Made by a program: the position numbers and the translations under genes | Source of the DNA: Opitutaceae bacterium | Lineage (GTDB): Bacteria; Verrucomicrobiota; Verrucomicrobiia; Opitutales; Opitutaceae | Length of the DNA: 47,664 nucleotides | NCBI GenBank assembly: GCA_028280945.1 | Contig: JANQKV010000063.1 | Coordinates: 1-47,664 of the forward strand | Direction: 5' to 3' | In this document: positions 1-9,462 of the stretch, piece by piece | Layout: each line of letters begins with the position of its first letter | How positions within the stretch are numbered: the stretch's first letter is position 1 | The notes under the pieces: model-generated | What the model was told of the DNA's origin: nothing | Databases searched by the model: none | Seen by the model: only the letters and a program-made list of their open reading frames with translations

Positions 1-2
1 TC

Positions 3-722
3 CTGACGGCGTCGGATGAGCGGATGGCAATTTCGGTGGTCGGCTCGACCAGGATATTGGCGGCAGCCTGTTTGCAGGCTCCCGATTTGATGCGCACGAA
101 GGTCAGCGGAGTTTGGCTCAACGCGGGTTCGACTGTTGCGGGCGAGCTTGAATGGAATGTTACGCTTGATTCGTCGGCGTATCGGGTGCTGTGGCAATCG
201 GGGTTACCGATCAATTGGTTTCCTTGTGCGACGGAGAACGGGGCATTTGATCCCGAGCCGGAGCGTGGAACCCACTGGTCGGCCACTCACGGAGAACTGT
301 TGGCGGGATTGGGTTCGCCGTGGCGAGGGTGGTTTGGCTATGGATTGAGCGGATCGGATCGGGTGGACGTGGAGCAAGCCATGGAAGAATCGGGGCAGGG
401 AGAATCCTGGGATAGCCTGATGGATACGCGCCGCAATCTCTGGTCCACGGCCTCGCTGGTGATGGCGGCGGGGCGATGCCTCGCCCGGACGGCTGAAGGC
501 TGGCGGTTCGTGCCCGAGTCTGAGATCGTCGCAGACCATGCCGAAACATGGCCGTGGCGTTTGGATCAGATCGCCGCGAAACCGAGGGATGATGCCCATG
601 TCGACTGGCATAAAACGAACGAGGCGAGTCCACATCGCATATTCGGTCGCCAATCTGGATCTGATTATGGTCGAGCGATGGCTGAGGCACTCAATGCACG
701 CCTGCTGACACTGCCAGAGTAG
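3..722 (+). CDS. Nucleoside hydrolase-like protein, C-terminal part
   Basis: The reading frame is open from the first bases, so the start lies outside the window and only about 239 C-terminal residues are visible. The stretch SDERMAISVVGSTR...NAGSTVAGELEWNVTLD, followed by SGLPINWFPCAT, matches the pattern of inosine-uridine-type nucleoside hydrolases: a 'transport of time' segment, then an E-W-N motif, then the 'GLPI' strand. This family cleaves the N-glycosidic bond of nucleosides. The N-terminal Asp cluster that binds calcium is not in the window and could not be checked. The C-terminal 100 residues are not recognisable and may be lineage-specific. Two other nucleoside-related genes, a NupC transporter and a purine nucleoside permease-like protein, lie downstream in the window. 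Family assignment is fairly sure; substrate is unknown. Confidence 0.7.
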   Translation: MTASDERMAISVVGSTRILAAACLQAPDLMRTKVSGVWLNAGSTVAGELEWNVTLDSSAYRVLWQSGLPINWFPCATENGAFDPEPERGTHWSATHGELLAGLGSPWRGWFGYGLSGSDRVDVEQAMEESGQGESWDSLMDTRRNLWSTASLVMAAGRCLARTAEGWRFVPESEIVADHAETWPWRLDQIAAKPRDDAHVDWHKTNEASPHRIFGRQSGSDYGRAMAEALNARLLTLPE

Positions 723-792
723 TCGAATTGGTATCGGCCTCCCGCATTCGCTTGTTGCTTGTGAATCAAGCCCCGGCCCCTAGGAAGGTGGG

Positions 793-1953
793 GTGCGCTG
801 GGAATTGGCATCGGTTGGACTCGTGATGGGGTGCTTCGCTGTGGGATTTCTCGGAGCCCGTTGGTCTGATGCTAGGCAAGCAATCGCAAGCCCCCAACAA
901 GGGGTGGAAAGCGCGGTGGGTGCGGATACGATTCAAGTTGATGAATCAACTGCGGCCCACCCTTCAAGTGAATCCACCTTCGTGGAGTCGCTGGACGAAT
1001 TACCGGATATCGAAGCCCGGGTGGGCCTCCTGCGGAACATGGGGTTTCCGGATGATGCGATTCTGTCGCTTCTGAATTCGGCCAACTGGGAGGCGGCTGA
1101 AATCGAACATAACCGAGACTGGCCTATGCCGGACTACAAATGGTGGCGGGATGGGATGTATCGCCGGCAATTGCCGGATGATGTGAGCAAGCGGCTGGGG
1201 CAGTTGAGTAGAGCGCTGCAATCTGAGTTGGGAGGGCTTCCGATGACGGCAATGGACTACCGATCCGCCCAACAGCGTTTCGGTGATCTATCTCCGGAGA
1301 AACTTCGAAAGATGCGGGATATCCGACTGGACTACCGGCAGATGGAGGGACGCATTCGAGGAGAGGAAGGCCCCGGAATGGAGGAAGCGTTGGCGTTGCT
1401 GCGCAGGGAATGGGAACGCGATGTTCAGGCCGTGCTTACCCCGGAGGAGCTGGCGGAGTATCAGCTAAGGTCTAGTCCGGGTGTCCGGCAGCTGGGCAAT
1501 CGGTTTCGGGAGATCGATATCTCGGTCGAAGAGTTTGAATCGTTGATTCCCACTTGGTCACAGGAGTCGGTATACGGAAATCCGGAATATCGAAATGCTC
1601 CTCGTTCGCCTGCGGCCAGTATCGGGAAGATGAAAATTGATGCGCAGGTTTGGGCCACTTTGGGAGCGGAGCGTTTTTGGCAATATAAGGAGCAAGACTC
1701 CGACCGTCGGTTTAATGAGTTGAGACGATTTACTGACGCCGAGTCCCTCTCGCGTGATGAGACTCTGGCCATCTGGGCGATTCGCATGGAAATGGAAGCG
1801 GGGGTAGTGCCTGATGTAGAAGGCATCGTTGGGTCGGATGGCACTCCAACAGATCGATTGATCGGGATTTTGGGTGAAGACCGATTCGAGAAGGCTGTTT
1901 CCGAAGTTGCATTCGATTGGCTGACCAAGCCGAACGGGGAGGATGGCGAATGA
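793..1953 (+). CDS. Membrane-anchored or secreted hypothetical protein (paralogue 1)
   Basis: GTG start with an AAGGTGG ribosome-binding site just upstream. The 386-residue protein begins with a hydrophobic segment (about residues 6-22, SVGLVMGCFAVGFLGAR) that can act as an uncleaved anchor or signal peptide. The rest is soluble, charged and mostly helical. A recurring motif of the type LTPEELAEYQLRSSP near residue 218 is, to my recollection, common in Verrucomicrobiota proteins without assigned function. It overlaps the next gene by 4 nt (ATGA), and that gene encodes a protein of the same architecture, so the two were probably made by duplication and are cotranslated. No catalytic motif was seen. 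Function is unknown. Confidence 0.75.
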   Translation: MRWELASVGLVMGCFAVGFLGARWSDARQAIASPQQGVESAVGADTIQVDESTAAHPSSESTFVESLDELPDIEARVGLLRNMGFPDDAILSLLNSANWEAAEIEHNRDWPMPDYKWWRDGMYRRQLPDDVSKRLGQLSRALQSELGGLPMTAMDYRSAQQRFGDLSPEKLRKMRDIRLDYRQMEGRIRGEEGPGMEEALALLRREWERDVQAVLTPEELAEYQLRSSPGVRQLGNRFREIDISVEEFESLIPTWSQESVYGNPEYRNAPRSPAASIGKMKIDAQVWATLGAERFWQYKEQDSDRRFNELRRFTDAESLSRDETLAIWAIRMEMEAGVVPDVEGIVGSDGTPTDRLIGILGEDRFEKAVSEVAFDWLTKPNGEDGE

Positions 1954-3134
1954 AGATTGCTTTCGTTGCTCTTGCTGCACTTCTCGCAGGCATCCTCGGC
2001 TGGTCACTCGGCGAAATGACATCGGCGCAAGTGGGAGAAGTAGGCTCCTCGCACGTGCGGGACGATTCCGGATCGACTGAGGGGGAGCAAGCACCCGGAG
2101 CCGACCCGGAAAATGAAGCGATTGGAATGGAACCCGTCGCATGGAGTTCGTTGTTTGCGTCAAGCGACCTGCGTCCTTTAACGCTGGCATTAAGACAAGC
2201 TGGCTTCTCCGGTAGATCGATCCGTTCCTATTTGGAGCATGCGATCAATCAACGACAGGAAAAGGCGTGGTTGGATATCATGCACCCGGAATCCGCCCGT
2301 TGGTGGGAGACGATCAATCACCGCAAACAAGACATGGGGAGGGTCTTGCGACTTCAAACTGAAGCGCGGCAGATCGTCGACGATCTGATGTTTGATCAAC
2401 CGGAGTCTGATCTGGAAAAACGGGAACGATTGGCAACTTGGGGGAGAATTTCGCGAGAAAAAGTCAAAGCCGTTCAACGTATAAAAAGTGAATCTCAACT
2501 TCAAATGGTTGAGGCATCGGCAAGTGATGAGGCGGGGGCCAATCGCTATCAGGAAATCGAAGCCGCAGAGGTAGAGACAATTCGCTCTCTGTTATCGGAG
2601 GCGGAGTTCCGAGATTATGTTGCTAGATACAGCGATGAATCTGGACGACTTAGGTCGCGAACGAGATTTTTGGATTTAACTGAAGAGCAATTTACCACTG
2701 CGGTTTGGGCAGATCATAATTTTCAAATGGTAGCCAAAAGGGTCGATACCCGTTCCGAATCGGAACGGTATGGAATCGCCAAAGCTGGGATCTTGGCCCA
2801 ACGTGAAATCTGGCGAGCATTTGGAGATGAACTGTATTATGAGTTCACTCGGAGTGATGCAGGCCGTGAACCTCCCGGTTCCCACACCGGATTGATTCCG
2901 CCAGAGCGCATTTTGAGTGGAATGGAAGTCAGTTTTCGTCTGACCGAATTGCTGGCCGATATTCACAGCAACTATTCAGCCGACAATCCGCTCCAGTTCT
3001 CGTTGTTGTCGGAAGCCTATGACCAACACGTGGCCGAAGTTCGGCAGTCCATGACGCCTGCGGAATTCGAAGCTTACCTCAAGAGTGATGACGGTCGCTG
3101 GATCGAACGCATGCGGCCTCGTCCACCGGGTTGA
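1950..3134 (+). CDS. Membrane-anchored or secreted hypothetical protein (paralogue 2)
   Basis: The ATG at 1950 overlaps the stop of the preceding gene (ATGA). It is preferred over an in-frame upstream start because it places a clean hydrophobic segment, KIAFVALAALLAGILGWSLG, at the N-terminus. The 394-residue product resembles its neighbour in layout: an anchor, an acidic low-complexity linker, then a long helical region with a diverged copy of the same motif (LLSEAEFRDYVARYSDESGRL) and a C-terminal MTPAEFEAYLKS. Sequence identity between the pair is low by eye but order and spacing are conserved. No enzymatic motif can be seen. The pair probably acts at the cell envelope, an inference from topology alone. 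Confidence 0.75.
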   Translation: MKIAFVALAALLAGILGWSLGEMTSAQVGEVGSSHVRDDSGSTEGEQAPGADPENEAIGMEPVAWSSLFASSDLRPLTLALRQAGFSGRSIRSYLEHAINQRQEKAWLDIMHPESARWWETINHRKQDMGRVLRLQTEARQIVDDLMFDQPESDLEKRERLATWGRISREKVKAVQRIKSESQLQMVEASASDEAGANRYQEIEAAEVETIRSLLSEAEFRDYVARYSDESGRLRSRTRFLDLTEEQFTTAVWADHNFQMVAKRVDTRSESERYGIAKAGILAQREIWRAFGDELYYEFTRSDAGREPPGSHTGLIPPERILSGMEVSFRLTELLADIHSNYSADNPLQFSLLSEAYDQHVAEVRQSMTPAEFEAYLKSDDGRWIERMRPRPPG

Positions 3135-3193
3135 TTTTTGTGAAAGTGCTCCGGGTGGCTTGCCGTCACATTGAGTCCGATTGAATTCGAAGT

Positions 3194-4033
3194 ATGAGCG
3201 AACATCCAGATGACTCATTAGAGGTTACCCGGCGGTCAATGATGGGACGGTTGGCGGGCTTGTTGGCAATCGGGGCTTGGCCGGGGGCAGCGTTGGCAGC
3301 TTCAAAAAAACCATCCGGCAAGGCCGGATCTGTTCGTTTTGTGGTCACCAACGATTACCACCACGAGGAGCCGGATTGTGATCCTTGGCTGGCGGCGTTG
3401 TTTGATCAGGTGGCTCAGACTGAGGGGGCAGCGTTTTGTTTTGGATTGGGCGATTTGGCCAATACCGGGAAACGCGACAGTCTGCTGAGCGTGGCGCGTC
3501 TGGCCAAACGAGCCGGGATGCCGTTTTATCCGTCGCCGGGAAATCACGATTTGGACCTTTCCCCGGTCGGGGGATTCTACGCCGAGGTTTTCCCCGGGCG
3601 GCGGAATTACATCGTCACTGAGCAAGGCTGGCAGTTTGTGGTCGTGGACACCACCGAAGGTGACAAATGGAAGGACGTGACAATCTCGTCCGATACCCTG
3701 AGTTGGCTGGATAAAACGATGCCGACGTTGGATCCGGCCGCGCCGACCGTGCTTGCCACCCATTTCCCGCTGGCCGCGCAGGTCCGGATGTGTCCGCTCA
3801 ATGCGGAAAGTCTGTTGGCGAAGTTTGTGGGCTACAATCTGGTCGGCACATTTGGTGGTCACTTTCATGGCCAAACCGAAAACCGGCGGGGCCAGGCGAC
3901 CTTGGTGACCAACGTCTGCGTTGCCCGGGTTCGCGGCAACCACGACGGGACCGAGTTCAAGGGCTACTGGGTGTGCGACGGCAGCCCGGATGGCACGCTG
4001 ACGCGCACGTTTGTGCCGTTTACGGGGGTGTGA
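3194..4033 (+). CDS. Tat-exported calcineurin-like metallophosphoesterase
   Basis: The 279-residue protein has an N-terminal twin-arginine signal: TRRSMMGRL at residues 12-20, then a hydrophobic stretch ending in ALA at about residue 35. The metallophosphoesterase signature follows in order: D-x-H (DYH, residues 54-56), GD (GLGDLAN, 84-90), GNHD (116-119), ATHFPL, and GGHFHG. These residues bind two metal ions and make a phosphodiesterase or phosphomonoesterase active site. The likely location is the periplasm, reached by the Tat pathway; a tatC gene is present at 29.3 kb. It starts 60 nt after the preceding pair on the same strand, so cotranscription is possible. Substrate cannot be told from sequence. 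Confidence 0.88.
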   Translation: MSEHPDDSLEVTRRSMMGRLAGLLAIGAWPGAALAASKKPSGKAGSVRFVVTNDYHHEEPDCDPWLAALFDQVAQTEGAAFCFGLGDLANTGKRDSLLSVARLAKRAGMPFYPSPGNHDLDLSPVGGFYAEVFPGRRNYIVTEQGWQFVVVDTTEGDKWKDVTISSDTLSWLDKTMPTLDPAAPTVLATHFPLAAQVRMCPLNAESLLAKFVGYNLVGTFGGHFHGQTENRRGQATLVTNVCVARVRGNHDGTEFKGYWVCDGSPDGTLTRTFVPFTGV

Positions 4034-4134
4034 TCCCGACGGGTGGCAGGAGAGGGGAGCGGAAGCGACCCGTAGAAAGGCCATGCTCTTTGGGATATGG
4101 GGAGGGCTCTCGGCTCCGGTGAGAATCAGCTCAC

Positions 4135-5097
4135 TCAGTCCGGCAATGCTTCGACTTTTGCCACGGCGGTGCTGAAGAGATTGCCAACCTTGTGCCAGAT
4201 TTCTTGGGAGAGGGGGCCTTCCGTGGCTTTTAAGGCACCAAGGATGTGGTCGGGTTTTTTCACCCCGACAATCGAGCTGCTGATGGCGGGATGGGTGAGG
4301 GTCCAACGCAGGGCCAGTTGGGCCATGGTGAGATCGAGCTCCGCCGCGATGACCTTGGCCTTTTCCATGGCCTCGGCCACGATGCGCAGTCCCTCGCCGT
4401 GGAAAAACGGACCGAAGGCGCGGCCGTCCTCAATCTTGGAGCCAGCCGTGTAACGGCCGCCCAATAGGCCGCGATACAACGGGGAATAGTTGATGACGCC
4501 GATCCCGTGGCGCAGACAATAGGGCAACTCGCGTTGTTCGATCCGGCGGTCCAGCAGGCTGTAGCCGGGTTGCAGGCTGTTGATTTCAAAATGGTCCCGG
4601 TAGAGATCCATTTGCTCGGGGTTCAGGTTGCTCACGCCGAACCAGCGCACCTTGCCCGCTGCCTTCAACGTGGCGAAAGCCCGGGCCACCTCGTCCGGAC
4701 GGGTAAGGGCGTCCCAGCTGTGGATCTGGTAGAGATCGATGTGGTCGGTTTGCAGGCGCCGCAGCGAGTTCTCGCAAGCCCGGATGATGTAGTCGTGGGT
4801 CGTATCGGCAAAGCGGGTATCACCATCGGAGAAGTTCCAAAAGAACTTGGTCGCGATCACAAATTGGTCCCGGAGGCCGGCGGAGTGGAGGAATCGCCCC
4901 AGCTCCTCCTCCGCCACCCCGTCGCCATAGGCATCAGCCGTATCGATAAAATTGATACCAACATCGAGGGCGCCGCGCACGGCCTCTTCCCAACCCGCGA
5001 TATCCACCTCCCCCCAGAACTTGGGATTGAGCTGCCAGCAGCCAAAACAGAGTCGCGACACGTTGAGATCGGAGGAACCAAGCCGGGTATATTTCAT
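4135..5097 (-). CDS. Aldo/keto reductase
   Basis: The 320-residue protein shows the complete aldo/keto reductase tetrad: Asp52 and Tyr57 in DTADAYG, Lys84 in IATKFFW, and His126 in LYQIHSWD. The N-terminus MKYTRLGSSDLNVSRLCFGCW and the 'GVSNLNPEQM' strand are typical of the YajO/Tas/IolS branch of this NADPH-dependent family, which reduces aldehydes and ketones or oxidises polyols. The enzyme is cytoplasmic, with no signal peptide. It converges with the phosphoesterase gene and diverges from the beta-glucosidase gene across a 178-nt gap that must hold both promoters. That setting is compatible with sugar metabolism, but the substrate is unknown. Confidence 0.92.
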   Translation of the reverse strand: MKYTRLGSSDLNVSRLCFGCWQLNPKFWGEVDIAGWEEAVRGALDVGINFIDTADAYGDGVAEEELGRFLHSAGLRDQFVIATKFFWNFSDGDTRFADTTHDYIIRACENSLRRLQTDHIDLYQIHSWDALTRPDEVARAFATLKAAGKVRWFGVSNLNPEQMDLYRDHFEINSLQPGYSLLDRRIEQRELPYCLRHGIGVINYSPLYRGLLGGRYTAGSKIEDGRAFGPFFHGEGLRIVAEAMEKAKVIAAELDLTMAQLALRWTLTHPAISSSIVGVKKPDHILGALKATEGPLSQEIWHKVGNLFSTAVAKVEALPD

Positions 5098-5275
5098 GGA
5101 AATACCAGGTTACACCGCGCCAAGTTGCAGCGCAAGGTGGCGATCGGGGGGCGTCCTCTCCCTCTGAAGAGGCATCCCTTTGCTTCCGTGAATATTCAGA
5201 TGAAATTCTCTCGTATCGCGTGCGGAGTTTTCGTGAGGCTGTGGGTTTACGCTTTTGCTTAAACTCCTCCTGAAT

Positions 5276-6661
5276 ATGAAAGAATTTCCCGCAGGGTTCA
5301 CGTGGGGCACTGCCACCGCGAGTTATCAAATTGAAGGCGGCTGGAACGCCGATGGCAAAGGTCCCTCGATTTGGGACGCCTTCACCCAGACTCCCGGCAA
5401 GATCGCGGAAGGCGGCACCGGCAACGTTACATGTGATCACTATCACCTGATGGAAACCGACGTGAAGCTGATGGCCGACATGGGGCTGAAGGCCTATCGC
5501 TTTTCACTTTCGTGGTCGCGGATCATGCCGACGGGCCGCGGCGAGGTGAACCAGGCCGGAATCGATTTCTACTCCCGACTGCTCGATGAGTTGGCCAAAC
5601 ACGACATCACCCCTTGGGTGACACTTTACCATTGGGATTTGCCGCTGGCACTTCAGTTGGAACTGGACGGTTGGCTGAACCCGGAGATGGCGGATCACTT
5701 CGCGGGCTACGCGCGGGTTTGTTTCGAGCACTTTGGCGACCGGGTGCAAAACTGGATCACTTTTAACGAGCCGTGGGTGATCTCGATCATGGGCCACAAC
5801 AACGGCATCATGGCTCCGGGCCGGCAGTCCATCACCGAACCCTATCTGGTCGCCCACCAATTGCTCCGTTCCCATGGCAAGGCAGTGGACGTGTATCGCC
5901 GGGAGTTTCAGACGAAGCAGGGCGGTCAAATCGGCATCACCAACAACTGCGATTGGCGCGAACCGAAGACAGACTCGCCCGTCGATCAGGAAGCGGCGCA
6001 GCGGGCCCTGGAGTTTTTTCTCGGGTGGTTCGCCGATCCCATTTACCTCGGGGATTACCCGGCGGTCATGCGGGAGCGGTTGGGCGATCGGTTGCCGGAG
6101 TTTTCGGATGAGGATCGCGAGCTGCTGGCGGGTTCGAGCGATTTCTTCGGCCTGAACCATTACTCAACCCTGTATGCCGAGGAGAAATCGGCGGACGAGA
6201 TGAGCAAGCAGAACCCTTATGGCAACGGCGGCATCTCGGAGGACCAGGACGTTGAGCTGACGATGGATCCAAGTTGGAAGGTCACCAGCATGCAGTGGTC
6301 AGTTGTTCCCTGGGGATGCACCAAACTGCTGCATTGGATCGATCAACGTTATGGTCACCCGCCGATCGTGATCACGGAGAACGGCTGTGCGTTGGAGGAC
6401 AAATTGGTCGACGGCAGGGTGCACGACCCCGACCGTGCGGAATTCATCACGTCCTACGTCGAGGCGTGCCATCAGGCGATCCAGGAGGGCGTCGATCTGC
6501 GGGGATACTTCGTGTGGACACTGTTGGATAACTTTGAGTGGGCATGTGGTTTCACCAGGCGCTTTGGCCTGCATTACACGGATTACGAAACACGGAAACG
6601 TTATCCCAAGGACTCGGCGCAGGTGTATGCCGACATCATTACCAACAACGGCCTTACCTGA
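5276..6661 (+). CDS. Glycoside hydrolase family 1 beta-glucosidase
   Basis: The ATG at 5276 gives the standard GH1 beginning MKEFPAGFTWGTATASYQIEG, which includes the conserved Gln-Ile-Glu-Gly of the sugar site; an upstream in-frame TTG is less likely. The 461-residue length is normal for the family. The acid/base catalyst is Glu165 in TFNEPW and the nucleophile is Glu368 in VITENG, so the enzyme should be active and retaining. There is no signal peptide, so it probably acts in the cytoplasm on imported beta-glucosides such as cellobiose. A sugar symporter gene lies 105 nt downstream, with a large palindrome between the two. Confidence 0.95.
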   Translation: MKEFPAGFTWGTATASYQIEGGWNADGKGPSIWDAFTQTPGKIAEGGTGNVTCDHYHLMETDVKLMADMGLKAYRFSLSWSRIMPTGRGEVNQAGIDFYSRLLDELAKHDITPWVTLYHWDLPLALQLELDGWLNPEMADHFAGYARVCFEHFGDRVQNWITFNEPWVISIMGHNNGIMAPGRQSITEPYLVAHQLLRSHGKAVDVYRREFQTKQGGQIGITNNCDWREPKTDSPVDQEAAQRALEFFLGWFADPIYLGDYPAVMRERLGDRLPEFSDEDRELLAGSSDFFGLNHYSTLYAEEKSADEMSKQNPYGNGGISEDQDVELTMDPSWKVTSMQWSVVPWGCTKLLHWIDQRYGHPPIVITENGCALEDKLVDGRVHDPDRAEFITSYVEACHQAIQEGVDLRGYFVWTLLDNFEWACGFTRRFGLHYTDYETRKRYPKDSAQVYADIITNNGLT

Positions 6662-6666
6662 AGCTA

Positions 6667-6728
6667 TCGGGCGTAAAGCCCGACCCACACGAGAGACGTG
6701 AAACTCGTGGGTCGGGCTTTACGCCCGA
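6667..6728. repeat. Large palindromic repeat element, copy 1
   Basis: Two perfect 22-nt arms (6667-6688 and 6707-6728) with core CGGGCGTAAAGCCCGACCCAC are separated by 18 nt. Each arm also contains an internal palindrome, CGGGC...GCCCG. The element lies between the GH1 and symporter genes. A second copy with the same core is at 16008-16075. This is a REP-like dispersed palindrome. In RNA it would form a strong hairpin and could attenuate transcription or stabilise the upstream mRNA. No poly-T tract follows, so it is not a classic terminator. Confidence 0.85.
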
Positions 6729-6766
6729 CAAATCCTATCAACTCAACCCCCCCGAACCTGCCTCAA

Positions 6767-8113
6767 ATGAGCGCCTCGAATTCACAGATCCCGACCAAGG
6801 AATGCATCGCCTACGCGCTGGGTGACACCGCCACCAACCTCGTGTGGCGGACCCTCATGACGTTTCTCGGTTTCTTCTACACCGATGTTTACGGCATCTC
6901 ACCGGCGGCAATGGGCACGCTGCTGCTGGTCTCGCGCATCCTCGATGGACTGTCCGATGTGGGGATGGGCGTGATCGCCGACCGCACGCAAACCCGCTGG
7001 GGTAAATTCCGGCCGTGGATTCTGTGGACCGCCGTGCCGTTTGGCATCCTGACGGTGCTGACCTTTACCACGCCCAACCTCGGTGAAACGGGGAAGATTG
7101 TTTACGCCTTTCTCACCTACAACGCGCTCATGATCGTCTTCACGGCGAGCAACGTGCCTTATTCGGCAATGACCGGGGTCATTTCGCCGAACCCCGCCGA
7201 GCGCACCCGGCTGTCCTCCTTCCGGTTTGGGGGAGCGTTTGTGGGCGCGTTGCTCACGCTGGGTCTGAACCAACCGTTGGTGAATCTCTTCGGCCAGGGC
7301 GATGACACCGTGGGTTACAAGTGGACCATGGTCGTCTTCGCAGTGGTGGCGGTGGTCTTCTTCCTCATCACTTTCGCCATGACGAATGAGCGGGTTAAGC
7401 CCGCGCCGGTTGAGAAGATCAATTTGTGGAAGGATCTGGGCGATCTCTTCCGTAATCGCGCCTGGTTTGTCCTGTTCCTGGTCGGCTTGTCTTTGATCAC
7501 CGTCAATACGCTGCGGCAGGGCTCCACGATGTATTACTTCGCTTACTTCCTGGATTCGAAGGGACTCGCCGGGATGTATTTTGTGATCACGACCATCGGC
7601 GCGTTCATCGGCGCCGTGCTGACGGCCAAGCTGGTGGCGCTCTTCAGCCGCAAGGCTGTGATTCTGGGCGCTTTTGCCGTCATGGCGTTTGGCAGCCTGG
7701 CGATGTATTCTGTCAGTCGCGAAGGTGTCGTGCCGGTCTTTGTGCTCGGCTTCATCATCGAAGCGGCTTCGGGGCCGATCGTGACGTTGTTCTTTGCGAT
7801 GCTGGCGGATGCATCGGATTTCTCGGAACTGAAGATGGGGCGGCGTGCCACCGGATTGGTTTACTCCGCCGGCACCGTGTCGTTTAAGTTTGGCTCGGGC
7901 ATTGGCGGATCACTGGTGGGATTTGTGCTCGCGGGCACGGGTTACGTGGCCGATGTCCCCCAGACTCCCGAGGCCCTCAACGGGATCAAGGTGTTGATGA
8001 GTCTGCTGCCGGCTGCCGGTTGTTTTGTCGGCATGGCGGCGTTCATGCTCTATCCGATCAGTGATGCGAAACTGGAGGAGATCCGCGCCGAGCTGGAGCA
8101 ACGGCGCGGTTAA
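6767..8113 (+). CDS. GPH-family (glycoside/pentoside/hexuronide:cation) symporter
   Basis: The ATG at 6767 is chosen because the family usually starts shortly before a segment like KECIAYALGDTATNLVW; the frame upstream of it is made of palindrome sequence. The 448-residue protein has about 12 hydrophobic segments. It carries the family's conserved loop around residues 64-80, DRTQTRWGKFRPWILW, matching the MelB/XylP/UidB pattern D-R-T-x-(S/T)-R-W-G-K-x-R-P. These carriers import sugars or glycosides with Na+ or H+. Following the beta-glucosidase on the same strand, it most likely imports that enzyme's substrate. The gene ends 10 nt from the convergent NupC gene. Confidence 0.92.
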   Translation: MSASNSQIPTKECIAYALGDTATNLVWRTLMTFLGFFYTDVYGISPAAMGTLLLVSRILDGLSDVGMGVIADRTQTRWGKFRPWILWTAVPFGILTVLTFTTPNLGETGKIVYAFLTYNALMIVFTASNVPYSAMTGVISPNPAERTRLSSFRFGGAFVGALLTLGLNQPLVNLFGQGDDTVGYKWTMVVFAVVAVVFFLITFAMTNERVKPAPVEKINLWKDLGDLFRNRAWFVLFLVGLSLITVNTLRQGSTMYYFAYFLDSKGLAGMYFVITTIGAFIGAVLTAKLVALFSRKAVILGAFAVMAFGSLAMYSVSREGVVPVFVLGFIIEAASGPIVTLFFAMLADASDFSELKMGRRATGLVYSAGTVSFKFGSGIGGSLVGFVLAGTGYVADVPQTPEALNGIKVLMSLLPAAGCFVGMAAFMLYPISDAKLEEIRAELEQRRG

Positions 8114-8123
8114 CCCAAAAACA

Positions 8124-9449
8124 TCAGATCAACATGCCGGCGATGCTGGCGGGGATGAAGCAGGCGAGGCTGCCGCCGAGCAGGGCGCGCCAGCCGAGCT
8201 TCGCCAGCTCCTGGCGTTTTTCGGGGGCAAGGGCGCCGATGCCGCCAATCTGGATACCGATGGACACCAGGTTGGAAAATCCGCACAGCGCATAGGTCAG
8301 GATGATCCGGGTGCGCTCATCGGTCAGTTCGCCGTTGGCCTGCAGGGTGTTCATCGAGAAGTAGGCGACAAACTCGTTGAGCACCACCTTTTCGCCGAGC
8401 AGGGCGCCGGAGACCAGGAGATGTCCGGGGTCGATGCCCATCAGCCAGGCCAGCGGGGCACAGACCACACCCAGGACAAACTGCATGGAAAACTGCTCGT
8501 ATTGTCCGCCGGTGACCGAGGCGACAAGTGAGTTAAGCCCCAGCCACTGGCCGAGCATGTCCCCCATGGCGTAGTTGAGCATGGCTACAAGCGCGGTGAA
8601 GACGATCAGCATCGCACCTACGTTGACGGCCAGCCTTACGCCATCCGTCGTGCCGCTGCAAATGGCATCCAAGACATTGGCTCCAAATCTTTCCCGCGGG
8701 ATTTCAATGTTGGGATCAATCTCCTCTTCCTGCGGAAGCAGAATCTTGGCAATGACCAGGGCGCAGGGCGCGGAGATGACGGACTTGGTCAACAGGTGGG
8801 TGGCGAACTGCACCTGGGCTTCGGGATCGGTGCCACCGAGGAGGGCGATGTAGACGGCCATGACTCCCCCGGCGATTGTGGCCATGCCGCCGCACATGAT
8901 GGCCAGCAATTCCGAACGGGTCATGCGATCGAGGTAGGGTTTGATGAGCAGCGGGGCCTCGGTCTGTCCCACAAAAATGTTGGCCGAGGCCGACATGCTT
9001 TCGGCCCCGCCGAGCTTCATCGTCTTGGACATCGCCCAGGCAAAGACGTAGACGACACGCTGGAGGATGCCCAGGTAGTACAGCAACGCGGTGAGCGCGG
9101 CGAAGAAGATGATGGTGGGCAGGATCGTGACCACAAAGACCGGTCCCCCTTGGGTGAAGGCGAGGTCCTCGACGTTGCCTCCGGCGATATTGGTAAACCA
9201 ACCGAAGACCAGACTGGTGCCGGCGTTGGTGAAATCGATGACTTTAACGAAGAAACTGCTGATGACCTCAAACAACGTCCGCACCGGGCCGACCTTCAGC
9301 ACGATGATGGCGATGATGACCTGAAGCAGCATGCCGGTGCCGACGAGTTTCCAGTCGACGGCCTTGCGGTTGGTGCTGAACGCGTAGGCGATGGCGGTGA
9401 ACGCAGCCATGCCCAGCAAGCCACGCAGAATCGGAATCAAAGTATCCAT
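8124..9449 (-). CDS. NupC-family concentrative nucleoside transporter
   Basis: The 441-residue polytopic protein has the concentrative nucleoside transporter signature: SMSASANIFVGQTEAPLLIK (about residues 159-178), where GQTEAPL lies in the nucleoside and cation site. Further typical segments are FVVTILPTIIFFAALTALLYY and, near the C-terminus, TYALCGFSNLVSIGIQIGG. These inner-membrane carriers import nucleosides with Na+ or H+. The ATG start gives a hydrophobic first segment. A 180-nt region upstream of the coding start on this strand is occupied in part by a GxxExxY cassette arm. The gene pairs conceptually with the nucleoside hydrolase at the window start and the purine nucleoside permease-like protein at 16.2 kb. 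Confidence 0.93.
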   Translation of the reverse strand: MDTLIPILRGLLGMAAFTAIAYAFSTNRKAVDWKLVGTGMLLQVIIAIIVLKVGPVRTLFEVISSFFVKVIDFTNAGTSLVFGWFTNIAGGNVEDLAFTQGGPVFVVTILPTIIFFAALTALLYYLGILQRVVYVFAWAMSKTMKLGGAESMSASANIFVGQTEAPLLIKPYLDRMTRSELLAIMCGGMATIAGGVMAVYIALLGGTDPEAQVQFATHLLTKSVISAPCALVIAKILLPQEEEIDPNIEIPRERFGANVLDAICSGTTDGVRLAVNVGAMLIVFTALVAMLNYAMGDMLGQWLGLNSLVASVTGGQYEQFSMQFVLGVVCAPLAWLMGIDPGHLLVSGALLGEKVVLNEFVAYFSMNTLQANGELTDERTRIILTYALCGFSNLVSIGIQIGGIGALAPEKRQELAKLGWRALLGGSLACFIPASIAGMLI

Positions 9450-9462
9450 ACAGGGTGTGTGT

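Noticed and set aside
3302-4306. Long minus-strand frame opposite the phosphoesterase
   Set aside because: It is rich in Arg, His and Pro and has no homology pattern; it mirrors the GC-biased coding strand of the real gene.
5098-5275. Specific promoter boxes in the AKR/GH1 divergent gap
   Set aside because: Several weak -10-like hexamers but no pair with good spacing; nothing could be singled out.
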